Notes under the pieces: generated by a model
Seen by the model: the letters and a program-made list of their open reading frames with translations, nothing else
Database searches by the model: none
Told to the model about the DNA's origin: nothing
Assembly (NCBI GenBank): GCA_003149835.1
Contig: QAMX01000094.1
Coordinates: 1 to 20,771, forward strand
Direction of reading: 5' to 3'
From: Clostridiales bacterium
Lineage (GTDB): Bacteria; Bacillota; Clostridia; Oscillospirales; QAMX01
Length of the DNA stretch: 20,771 nucleotides
Position numbers and translations under genes: made by a program
In this document: positions 7,919 through 15,103 of the stretch, in pieces
Layout: every line of letters begins with the position of its first letter
Numbering within the stretch: position 1 is the stretch's first letter

Positions 7919-9755
7919 AGCACTCCACCCCGCTTTCAACATAATACTTCTTTTGCATATTAAATAATTCCGCATATTTACCATTAAGTTTAAGTAATTT
8001 CTCATGAGTGCCAGACTCTGACAATTGACCATCTTGAAGCAATAATATCCTATCACAAAATCTCGTCGATGCTAATCTGTGAGATATAAAAATCACTGTC
8101 TTTTCTTCAAATAACGAATTATATTTCAAATACAACTCATTTTCAGCGATAGGATCAAGTGCAGCTGTTGGTTCATCCAAGATAATTATCGGAGAATCTT
8201 TATAAATTGCACGCGCCAACAACAATTTTTGATACTCACCGCCGGACAACTCAACGCCCTCTGCATTTACCTGCTTATTAAGTAAAGTATCCATCCCGTT
8301 TTTAAGCGAACGTACTTTTTCGCAAAGACCTGCCTCTGTTAAGCATTCGTCAACGCGCCCTCTATCAAGCATGTCCGAATTTGTAGAGGCAACCGTTTCA
8401 GCTATCGTCACCGGCATAAAGTGTTGGTCTTGAAAAACAACTGAAAACAACTTATAGTACTCTTCAATGTTGTAATCTTTCACATCTATATTATTTATTC
8501 TAATGCAACCTTCGCTTGGAGTATACAATCCACATATCATCTTTATGAGGGTGGTTTTGCCTGCTCCGTTTAATCCAACAATGGCAATCTTTTCACCCTT
8601 GTTTATTTTAAATGAAACCTCTTTGATAGTTTGTTCGTTTGATTCCGGATAGGTAAAAGAAACCTTATCTATATCTATAGTTGGATTATTTTTTGCCCTG
8701 TTGATGATATCGGAATCAGACGAAAGTCTGTTGAACTTTTCCGGAAAACCTAAAAAATCTCTTAGGTCACAAACTATTAAACTTGTCGAATTTATAGATG
8801 CAAATTGACCAATTATGCTGCCGACCGCACTAGTGAAAGAGCCAACCGCGGAGAAAAACAAAATAAAATTGTCAATACTTATTTGCTCATTTACAACCAT
8901 ATATATAAGTATAATATAAGCAACGCCATCTCTGAAAAGTATAATTACACCATCTATAACGCTTGCTATAAAATGTTTTTTTGAAAGTCTCACATCCCAT
9001 TTTAGACGTTCTTTTGTGAAATATCTAAACATATTTATAAGCCATGAATTCATACCATATATTCGAATATCTTTTGCGGATTTGTAGTTTTCAGCATTAG
9101 ACGCAATATACCATAATTTCTTATCCAATGGGATAGTTTCATTCTTGCTTTTATATTGAAATTTTTGTATCGATCTGATCACAAAATAATTTATCACCGG
9201 CATTATTGTTAATATAAGTATAATTATAGGATGTGCAAAACTCAGCACAGTTCCAAACATAATATATCCCAGAATGCTTGTAAGCAGCGCGATGCTTCCT
9301 TTGCTCATTTGTTCAACAGCCGATCCAGTGTTTGAGCCCATTAATGCTTCATCGGCACGCTGCATAAGAAATCTAAATTTTGGCGATTCAATATTTTTAT
9401 AGTCTGTGTTCAAACATTTTTCCGCTTTTAGGTTTAGAAGACAATTCTTAAACTTTGGAAGTAAAGCAAAATTTATTGTCGCAACAATTTGACTTGAGAT
9501 ATTTAAGAACAAGGTTATTATTCCAATTATCAAAATTGGAAGAAATGCCTTATAAAAATCTCCGCCTGTCATAATTTGTTCAACAACGATTTTGGGCATA
9601 TATATTCCACAATATGAAATTCCAAGCGATATTGGCACACCCAAAAGCAATAAAAACAATGAATCTTTACTGTACTTCCATTGAAGTTGAAATATGTAAC
9701 CAATATTGCTAATCAAAGTGTGACTGTGCTTTTTCTTGTTGCTGTTTTTTTCCAT
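7911..9755 (-). CDS. ABC exporter half-transporter (permease plus ATPase), 614 aa
   Basis: The membrane domain occupies residues ~30-325. The ATPase domain has Walker A GLNGAGKTT (394-402), signature LSGGE (503-507), Walker B IIILDEP (523-529) and switch His559, all canonical. It resembles its neighbour closely in the ATPase part (ARAIYKDSPIIILDEPTAALDP versus ARAIYKDAPIVILDEPTAALDP), so the two probably arose by duplication. Its ATG lies 47 bases inside the preceding gene and it overlaps the next by 8, so the three are translationally coupled. No peptidase domain is present, consistent with the separate S8 protease doing leader removal. ATG is preceded by AGGAG. Confidence 0.88.
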   Translation of the reverse strand: MEKNSNKKKHSHTLISNIGYIFQLQWKYSKDSLFLLLLGVPISLGISYCGIYMPKIVVEQIMTGGDFYKAFLPILIIGIITLFLNISSQIVATINFALLPKFKNCLLNLKAEKCLNTDYKNIESPKFRFLMQRADEALMGSNTGSAVEQMSKGSIALLTSILGYIMFGTVLSFAHPIIILILTIMPVINYFVIRSIQKFQYKSKNETIPLDKKLWYIASNAENYKSAKDIRIYGMNSWLINMFRYFTKERLKWDVRLSKKHFIASVIDGVIILFRDGVAYIILIYMVVNEQISIDNFILFFSAVGSFTSAVGSIIGQFASINSTSLIVCDLRDFLGFPEKFNRLSSDSDIINRAKNNPTIDIDKVSFTYPESNEQTIKEVSFKINKGEKIAIVGLNGAGKTTLIKMICGLYTPSEGCIRINNIDVKDYNIEEYYKLFSVVFQDQHFMPVTIAETVASTNSDMLDRGRVDECLTEAGLCEKVRSLKNGMDTLLNKQVNAEGVELSGGEYQKLLLARAIYKDSPIIILDEPTAALDPIAENELYLKYNSLFEEKTVIFISHRLASTRFCDRILLLQDGQLSESGTHEKLLKLNGKYAELFNMQKKYYVESGVECYE

Positions 9756-10836
9756 TATTGCGTCTCCTGTTCAAGTATTTACGCACTATGTCAAAGCAAT
9801 TTCTTAATATATAAACTTCATGTTCACGATTATATGAAAGAATATCTATCATATCATTTAACAAGTTGCTTTTACCAGTAATATACCATTTCTTAGATAT
9901 TGAATAACATTTTTTGATCTTTTCAGACAGCTCAATATACTGATCGATCAGATCACCACTTTTTGAAATACATCCTCGAGTAAGTAGATCAAGTAATTTG
10001 AGGGTTTGTATTAAATTTTGACGATGCTCATACAAGCGCAATAGTGACAATGTTAAATCTGTCGCACTAGATTTCAAATCATATTCGTCATTGAGTGTTT
10101 TAGAGAGAACTGATTCTAATCCAAACAAACACCCTATTCCAGCATACCGGCTAATAACAGCAGAAACTTCTTTTTTCGCATTGTATCGAGTATATGTGCG
10201 GTACTCCACCTCGTATTCATCATTGAGTTTCTTCATCGCTCCATAAATTAAACCACTTTTGCAAACAGACTGATTGTTTAATTTAAATCTTGTGATTGGA
10301 TAATACCAAGAATATGATCGCCAAAACTCAGTATCCGGATTATTTATGTAATGCTCACGAATATCTTTATAAGATGCCTGTACCCTATCATAAGAAATTT
10401 TACATACTTCTGGTTTTCCTGTTTCTTTATTTAATAATGGAGACAAAAACACTTTTTCAAAATCATCATACCCATATATTAATATTTCGTGTATATGAAA
10501 ATTTCTGTCATCCACAAGCGAAATTTTTGCAATGTTACAATCTATCACAATGTAATAGTTCTGATGTAATGAATTTTTAATGTAGTCAACAATAAAGGTT
10601 GGCTTAATTTTTCCAATATCAGTACTTTGTATTTTTAAAATCGTCTCAAAATACTGAAGCGGATATATTGATAACCCATCACCGAACAAAGCATTATTAT
10701 TGCCGTCTAAAAAAATATTCATATGAGTTGAAAGCCAATTTTTACCAAATCTATTTGTTTCAAGAACACATGTCTTAAAATATGTCCAACATTCTGTTTT
10801 AATTGTTGCATCAACTACAATTGGAAGTTCATACAT
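9709..10836 (-). CDS. BtrH/C39-fold-like protein, possible acyltransferase or peptidase, 375 aa
   Basis: I read this as a distant relative of the BtrH N-terminal family (a cysteine-peptidase-like fold, found in butirosin biosynthesis and many NRPS/RiPP clusters). Supporting features are an early Cys-Trp (C16) within TECWTYFKTCVL, an aspartate-rich middle (YYIVIDC at 94-100) and the strand IHEILIYGYDDFEKVF (115-130). The last resembles the H-x-ILVYGYDD motif of those proteins, with H116 as the candidate catalytic histidine. The second half is helical with no motif I know. In butirosin, BtrH moves an acyl group from a carrier protein; here an acyl-carrier-like gene sits in the same operon. The match is by eye and remote, so function is inference. 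The ribosome site GGAGTG precedes the ATG. Confidence 0.5.
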   Translation of the reverse strand: MYELPIVVDATIKTECWTYFKTCVLETNRFGKNWLSTHMNIFLDGNNNALFGDGLSIYPLQYFETILKIQSTDIGKIKPTFIVDYIKNSLHQNYYIVIDCNIAKISLVDDRNFHIHEILIYGYDDFEKVFLSPLLNKETGKPEVCKISYDRVQASYKDIREHYINNPDTEFWRSYSWYYPITRFKLNNQSVCKSGLIYGAMKKLNDEYEVEYRTYTRYNAKKEVSAVISRYAGIGCLFGLESVLSKTLNDEYDLKSSATDLTLSLLRLYEHRQNLIQTLKLLDLLTRGCISKSGDLIDQYIELSEKIKKCYSISKKWYITGKSNLLNDMIDILSYNREHEVYILRNCFDIVRKYLNRRRNNGKKQQQEKAQSHFD

Positions 10837-10844
10837 TTATCAGC

Positions 10845-12647
10845 TCACTCCTCACCCGTGAAATAAGTCAAGCATTGATTGCTCAAATCATCCACGTCTT
10901 TTTCATTATCTAATATATACACGTTCTTATTAAATTCTTTTTTTAGTTTTACTATAATTTTTTCTATAGAATTATCATCGTATCTAACGGATAAATCACC
11001 TAAAGTATTCCATTTAAAAGTGCGCTGTATCGGGAACACAACAAGTGCAATCACATCACATATTATAATATTCTCAATATAATGAATAGTTCTCCGTATA
11101 TAGTCAAAATCATCAAATACATTTACCATTAGAATAACAGCATCTGGGTTTGCCCCTAACAAATAATAGTGGTTGAAAATCACCATATCTCTTTGGTTAC
11201 ATAACTTCATAGGAATAGTCTGTGATTGCAAACCCGTAATTATTAAATCAACATCTTGATCTTCTATCATTCCCATAACATAGTTAACTGTTGATATATA
11301 CTCGTTTCCTTTCTCTAATTTGACTGTGGAATCATACCCCATAGGAAAAACGGCATTAGCGCCGACAAGATATCCAGATGGTTCTGTTGAAATCAATCCC
11401 ACACGAACTGTCTTGCTTAATATTTTTTTAAGTTGCAGTTGCAGACTGAATTTCCCTTGTTTGGGTGATGTTCCCGCAATACACAGTATTGGCTTCCCAA
11501 TTTGTCTTAATCTGCCTTCATAACCAAGCGGTACATTATTCTTACTAATTACTGGAGTATATAGTTTTAAACCTGCGGAGTTCATTTGATCTTTTATCTC
11601 TTTAGAAACATCATCAAATGCATAAACATTCTTTTTGTATATAACACATTTTTCTATAAAAAATTTCAAATAATCCTTTTGAGAAATATTGCTTAGCTCT
11701 TTCAAGTGTCCCAAAATTACCGTGTCAAAATTAGATTCCCATGGAATTGATTCAATCGTATTAATAATTAAATGATTGCCATCACAAATAGGAATATTCT
11801 TGCCTATGTTTCCTAAATATTTGACATCAAACACTCCAACCGGCTCGCATATTAGAGTATCTGCATTTCTTAGCAATGTACTAATTTCTTTGTTGTACGG
11901 AAAGAAAACCGCTTTTTTTATGGTGAACGGCAATTCTATTGGCTCTTGTTGTTCCGGGCGATATATTTTCTTGGCACTACTCTTCAAAAATTTTAATACA
12001 TCCTCAAAGTTGCAAGATAAATTTCCGAAAAGAATGTTTTTTACAACAATTCTTGTAATATATGGTGCAGAAAAACTCGAACCTACAACATCAACGAACC
12101 GTTTGTTTTTTCCTAACAATCTCTGAGCTGAACCAATAGTCGCAATATTTATAGGAGAGTCTTGCAGAAAATAATGCTCCGTTGTTTTTATTATAGATGC
12201 ATTACTTTCAACACCAATAACAAAGGGGAAAGCTGCTGGATACGATAAAGAACCATTATTATCAAAGGCACAAACAATAACCGTTCCATTCTTAACAAGA
12301 TCTTGGCATACCTCTCGAAGAGTATTAATATCATCGCAAAACGAAATTCCCATACTGAGATGAATAATATCAGGTTTTATAAAATCACGCAGATATTTTA
12401 AAGCAAAAACGAGCTTTTCTACTTTGATTTCATCCTGCTGATCAAATATTTTTACAATATATAGGTTTTCGTCATCTATAATTTCGCGAATTATATTTGT
12501 CACGATTGTACCATGACCATTTTGATCCATTATTTCATTGGTAACAAAATATTCATCGGTGTTTTCATTATGTTCTATACCTACACCATTTATTTGTATA
12601 TACTTGTCTACACCACTATCAATTATGGCTAGTATCACTTTGTCCAA
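10845..12647 (-). CDS. Subtilisin-like (S8) protease fused to a P-loop maturation domain, 600 aa
   Basis: Residues 1-~230 form a compact subtilase domain with the full triad. Asp10 is in AIIDSGVD, His45 in NGHGT, Ser191 in GSSFSAP, and the oxyanion region is AFDNNGS (127-133). There is no signal peptide or propeptide, so it acts inside the cell, most simply cutting the leader from the modified peptide. Residues ~245-600 are a second domain beginning AVFFPYNKEISTLLR. It contains GTSPKQGKFS (392-401), which resembles the GTDxxxGKxT loop of DUF1611/dethiobiotin-synthetase-type P-loop proteins. I recall a clostridial peptide-maturation family with a similar start (TIGR04066), but have not searched. 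Translation starts at TTG, chosen because AAGGAGGT sits 8 bases upstream. The gene starts 19 bases after the preceding maturase. Confidence 0.82.
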   Translation of the reverse strand: MDKVILAIIDSGVDKYIQINGVGIEHNENTDEYFVTNEIMDQNGHGTIVTNIIREIIDDENLYIVKIFDQQDEIKVEKLVFALKYLRDFIKPDIIHLSMGISFCDDINTLREVCQDLVKNGTVIVCAFDNNGSLSYPAAFPFVIGVESNASIIKTTEHYFLQDSPINIATIGSAQRLLGKNKRFVDVVGSSFSAPYITRIVVKNILFGNLSCNFEDVLKFLKSSAKKIYRPEQQEPIELPFTIKKAVFFPYNKEISTLLRNADTLICEPVGVFDVKYLGNIGKNIPICDGNHLIINTIESIPWESNFDTVILGHLKELSNISQKDYLKFFIEKCVIYKKNVYAFDDVSKEIKDQMNSAGLKLYTPVISKNNVPLGYEGRLRQIGKPILCIAGTSPKQGKFSLQLQLKKILSKTVRVGLISTEPSGYLVGANAVFPMGYDSTVKLEKGNEYISTVNYVMGMIEDQDVDLIITGLQSQTIPMKLCNQRDMVIFNHYYLLGANPDAVILMVNVFDDFDYIRRTIHYIENIIICDVIALVVFPIQRTFKWNTLGDLSVRYDDNSIEKIIVKLKKEFNKNVYILDNEKDVDDLSNQCLTYFTGEE

Positions 12648-12666
12648 TGACGCAAACCTCCTTAAA

Positions 12667-14010
12667 CTACTTTATATATGGAATGTTTTTTACTACATCT
12701 CGATTACGAAGCAAATATTCATAATCATCGATAAACAACTCACTGCAACGATTAGGTTGTCTAAGAATTCGATTGCCTAATGGACAACTGATTCCCATAC
12801 ACTCGGGATAATGATGACAAACCGTACACTTTTTGTCAATTTCGTTACGGCCTATCCATTTTACCATTTTACCCTTATCCAAATCCAAATCTCCGCTTGA
12901 CGAAATGAATCCGATATTATTTACGGATCTTAATTCAGAATCTTCTACAACCATAGCACATTTATAAATTTGTCCGTCATGATTTATAACAAAACCGTTT
13001 TTCTTCGAAGCAATACACAATGAAACGGTTAAATCCGTTTGCTCAAAGCCCATATTAATTGCAAAACCTTTGTTTGATAATACATCCAGCCAATGGTTTG
13101 AAGTTTTATGTTCAAAAATCAGATCTCTATTTTTTTCAATCTTTTCTCCACCCCAGTCTCTCACAAACTCCCAAACAATAACAAAATGATTATCATTGCC
13201 GAAATTATTGTATAGCCAATCAACAAAATCATTTATATATGGACGCATGTTTGCGGATACATTTACTCGGATAGCAATTTTGTAACTGAACCGTGAAAAT
13301 TTGTTTTTGATTTCCAATAAATTATTTACAATTCGCTCAAAAGAGTCACTGTTTGTTTTGTGCGGTCTCTGTATATTATGTATTTTTTCAGGTCCATCCA
13401 GGGTGATCTGAAAATAACGCACATGATTGACAACCAATTCTCTAAATGTCTTCGCATCCATCTCATAACCATTGGTTGTCATGTTAGAATAAAATGGCTT
13501 TTTTTCCTCAAGGCATATTGCTCGTATCTTGTTCATCATATCAACTACGATTTTCTTTGCAAGCAATGGTTCTCCACCAAACCATGAAATAAGAATTCCG
13601 GAATATTCATGTAAATGTTTTTTGATAAACAAAATAATTCTATTAACTGTTTCATCCGACATATAGTAATACGGTTCGCTTTGATAGCAATAAACACAAT
13701 CAAAGTTACATGCATTTGTCGGTATTATGGTTAATTCTAAAACGTTATTCCCATATACTGCATCATTAAAAAGGAAATCAACGATTTGCGCTTCATCCAC
13801 ATAATCATTCACAATAAATCCGCGCTTGTATAGTTCAGAAAAAATAGAGTTTGATTCATCAAAGGCGTTTGGTGTTTCTAAAATCTTTTCTACAATATCA
13901 ATGTCATCTGCACGCACCTTTAGTATACTCTGCGTCAACGTGTTCTTTAGGATCATCTCTCCATCGTTGTTTTGTGTTTTTAAAACATATGATGATGGTT
14001 TATACGACAT
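12667..14010 (-). CDS. Radical SAM/SPASM peptide maturase, 447 aa (CcpM-like, copy 2)
   Basis: This enzyme should bind S-adenosylmethionine and a 4Fe-4S cluster at CNFDCVYC (Cys101, 105, 108) and generate a radical on the precursor peptide. Further radical SAM features are ISWFGGEPL (141-149), TTNGY and YFQITLDG (199-206). The C-terminal SPASM domain shows Cys332, 351, 395, 398, 404, 409 and 422, the spacing for two auxiliary clusters. The first ~85 residues may bind the leader peptide. It is a clear paralogue of the 457-aa maturase upstream: same architecture, same YxLKxxxxDG start and similar SPASM end. The layout fits the clostridial Cys-rich-peptide maturase family (CcpM) as I remember it. 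It starts 5 bases after the carrier-like gene with GGAGG upstream. Confidence 0.87.
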   Translation of the reverse strand: MSYKPSSYVLKTQNNDGEMILKNTLTQSILKVRADDIDIVEKILETPNAFDESNSIFSELYKRGFIVNDYVDEAQIVDFLFNDAVYGNNVLELTIIPTNACNFDCVYCYQSEPYYYMSDETVNRIILFIKKHLHEYSGILISWFGGEPLLAKKIVVDMMNKIRAICLEEKKPFYSNMTTNGYEMDAKTFRELVVNHVRYFQITLDGPEKIHNIQRPHKTNSDSFERIVNNLLEIKNKFSRFSYKIAIRVNVSANMRPYINDFVDWLYNNFGNDNHFVIVWEFVRDWGGEKIEKNRDLIFEHKTSNHWLDVLSNKGFAINMGFEQTDLTVSLCIASKKNGFVINHDGQIYKCAMVVEDSELRSVNNIGFISSSGDLDLDKGKMVKWIGRNEIDKKCTVCHHYPECMGISCPLGNRILRQPNRCSELFIDDYEYLLRNRDVVKNIPYIK

Positions 14011-14015
14011 AAATA

Positions 14016-14834
14016 CTAATCCTCCTTCAATGAGGTTAAGAGTTGGAGAAAATCATTAAATGAAGATATCTTATTTTCCGAAAATACCTCATTCGGAATC
14101 TCCGCATCAAATTCGTTCTCTATTTCGCAAATTATAGAAATATAATGTAATGAATCTAAACACAAATCTTCATCTAGATTTTCAACATTCAAAGCAATAC
14201 CAGATTCCCAAAATATTTTTTCAAGTTTTTGAACTGGGGTTAATTCATTGGTTTCAGTTACATTAAACCAACAATCATTATGTTCAATTTCGTATCCGCT
14301 TTTTCTAATATAATCATTTAAATTATCTCTAACATACTTGGAAACAAATGGAAAAGCTTTCGTGGATAACACTTCAGGGTTGGTTTTCTTTTCTACTGCA
14401 TAAAGTACAACCTTATCTGCCATGGCTTTACTAATAAACGGGAGAGCTGCATTAATCAAACTCTCAGAATTACAATTGTTTTTTATTGCATACTCAACTA
14501 CTTTATTTGCCACATCAAAACTCACAAACGGAAAGACCTTTCCGACTATTGCCTCAACACTTATAGCATTATCCATAGCTTTATGTGTGACAATGTCGTT
14601 GATGGTTTTATCAGTAAATGGATTTATCGCCATCAAGAGAACTTCAATGTTTGCATTTTGTTCTAATGATTTCCTGAATATATTATTTGAAATATCCGAA
14701 TCAAAGAATGGCAAAAAAACAAGAATTGGCTCCAAGTCATAACCTTCGTTCAACGCAGCCAAAGCAATCTCGTTTGCCCTACCACGATCTATGAATGGAA
14801 TAGAATTAATTTCATTTATATTTAATCGTTTCAT
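14016..14834 (-). CDS. Acyl-carrier-like protein with six ~30-residue N-terminal repeats, 272 aa
   Basis: Residues ~198-270 read as an acyl carrier domain. LCLDSLHYISIICEIENEF holds the DSL motif with Ser228 as the probable 4'-phosphopantetheine site. Before it, residues 13-190 consist of about six tandem ~30-residue units, each starting PF[I/F/T/V][D/S]. They begin at 13, 42, 72, 102, 132 and 162, with a pattern like PFxSxxxANKVVxYAxxxNxNxExLxxxAL. These look like helix pairs and may form a small solenoid. I recall acyl-carrier-related proteins as a standard member of clostridial Cys-rich peptide clusters. No adenylation or ketosynthase gene is present, so any acyl group would come from elsewhere, or the domain serves as a scaffold. 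ATG is preceded by GGAGG. Confidence 0.8.
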   Translation of the reverse strand: MKRLNINEINSIPFIDRGRANEIALAALNEGYDLEPILVFLPFFDSDISNNIFRKSLEQNANIEVLLMAINPFTDKTINDIVTHKAMDNAISVEAIVGKVFPFVSFDVANKVVEYAIKNNCNSESLINAALPFISKAMADKVVLYAVEKKTNPEVLSTKAFPFVSKYVRDNLNDYIRKSGYEIEHNDCWFNVTETNELTPVQKLEKIFWESGIALNVENLDEDLCLDSLHYISIICEIENEFDAEIPNEVFSENKISSFNDFLQLLTSLKED

Positions 14835-14866
14835 AAACTACCTCCAAGTGAATACAATTCTATAAA

Positions 14867-15103
14867 ATAACAATAGAGAGACCTTCAAAAAGACTATCCT
14901 AATATAGTTAATAACCACCTATATAATATAACGTTCTATAGGCACTAGAAATGGGTATTTAGCAGCCGGCATTCCAGTTGCAACAAGTACCACATCCATG
15001 TTCAGGGTTAGCAAACAATGTAACCTGGCACACTTTCTTTGCACTCTTTTTTAATTTCACAAGAATTTCCTCCTTTCGTTAGATTAGGTCTCTCTATTGT
15101 TAT
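14867..15103. repeat. 18-bp perfect inverted repeat enclosing the precursor-peptide gene
   Basis: ATAACAATAGAGAGACCT at 14867-14884 and AGGTCTCTCTATTGTTAT at 15086-15103 are exact reverse complements separated by 201 bases. The right arm forms the last codons of the 457-aa maturase (Asn-Asn-Arg-Glu-Thr) and the first base of its stop. The left arm is non-coding, between precursor and carrier gene. Similarity stops sharply at both ends of each arm. In mRNA the arms would make an 18-bp stem with the whole precursor frame and its ribosome site in the loop. Confidence 0.9.
14959..15060 (-). CDS. Cys-rich RiPP precursor peptide, 33 aa
   Basis: The frame starts with GTG, 8 bases after a near-perfect AAAGGAGG ribosome site (15069-15076), and ends in TAA. 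The N-terminal half is basic, MKLKKSAKKVCQVTLF, and probably the leader. The C-terminal part after Pro19-Glu-His-Gly is the likely core, CGTCCNWNAGC, with Cys23, 26, 27 and 33; a fifth Cys (11) is in the leader. Gly22, Gly24, Asn28, Asn30 and Gly32 are near the cysteines and could accept thioether bonds from SPASM enzymes. It lies directly after one maturase and before the carrier and second maturase, where precursors of such clusters sit. Short length and non-ATG start make it easy to miss. The exact modification and cleavage site are unknown. I cannot place it with certainty in a named precursor family. Confidence 0.85.
   Translation of the reverse strand: MKLKKSAKKVCQVTLFANPEHGCGTCCNWNAGC

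Noticed and set aside
7919..8056. 46-codon N-terminal extension of the 602-aa ABC transporter
   Set aside because: It lies wholly within the upstream transporter gene, has no ribosome site, and the ATG at 7918 has a good one and begins where family similarity starts.
14918..14942. 6-bp hairpin CCTATA/TATAGG after the precursor stop
   Set aside because: AT-rich, short, with a 13-nt loop and no U-tract; too weak to call a terminator next to the stronger 18-bp repeat.
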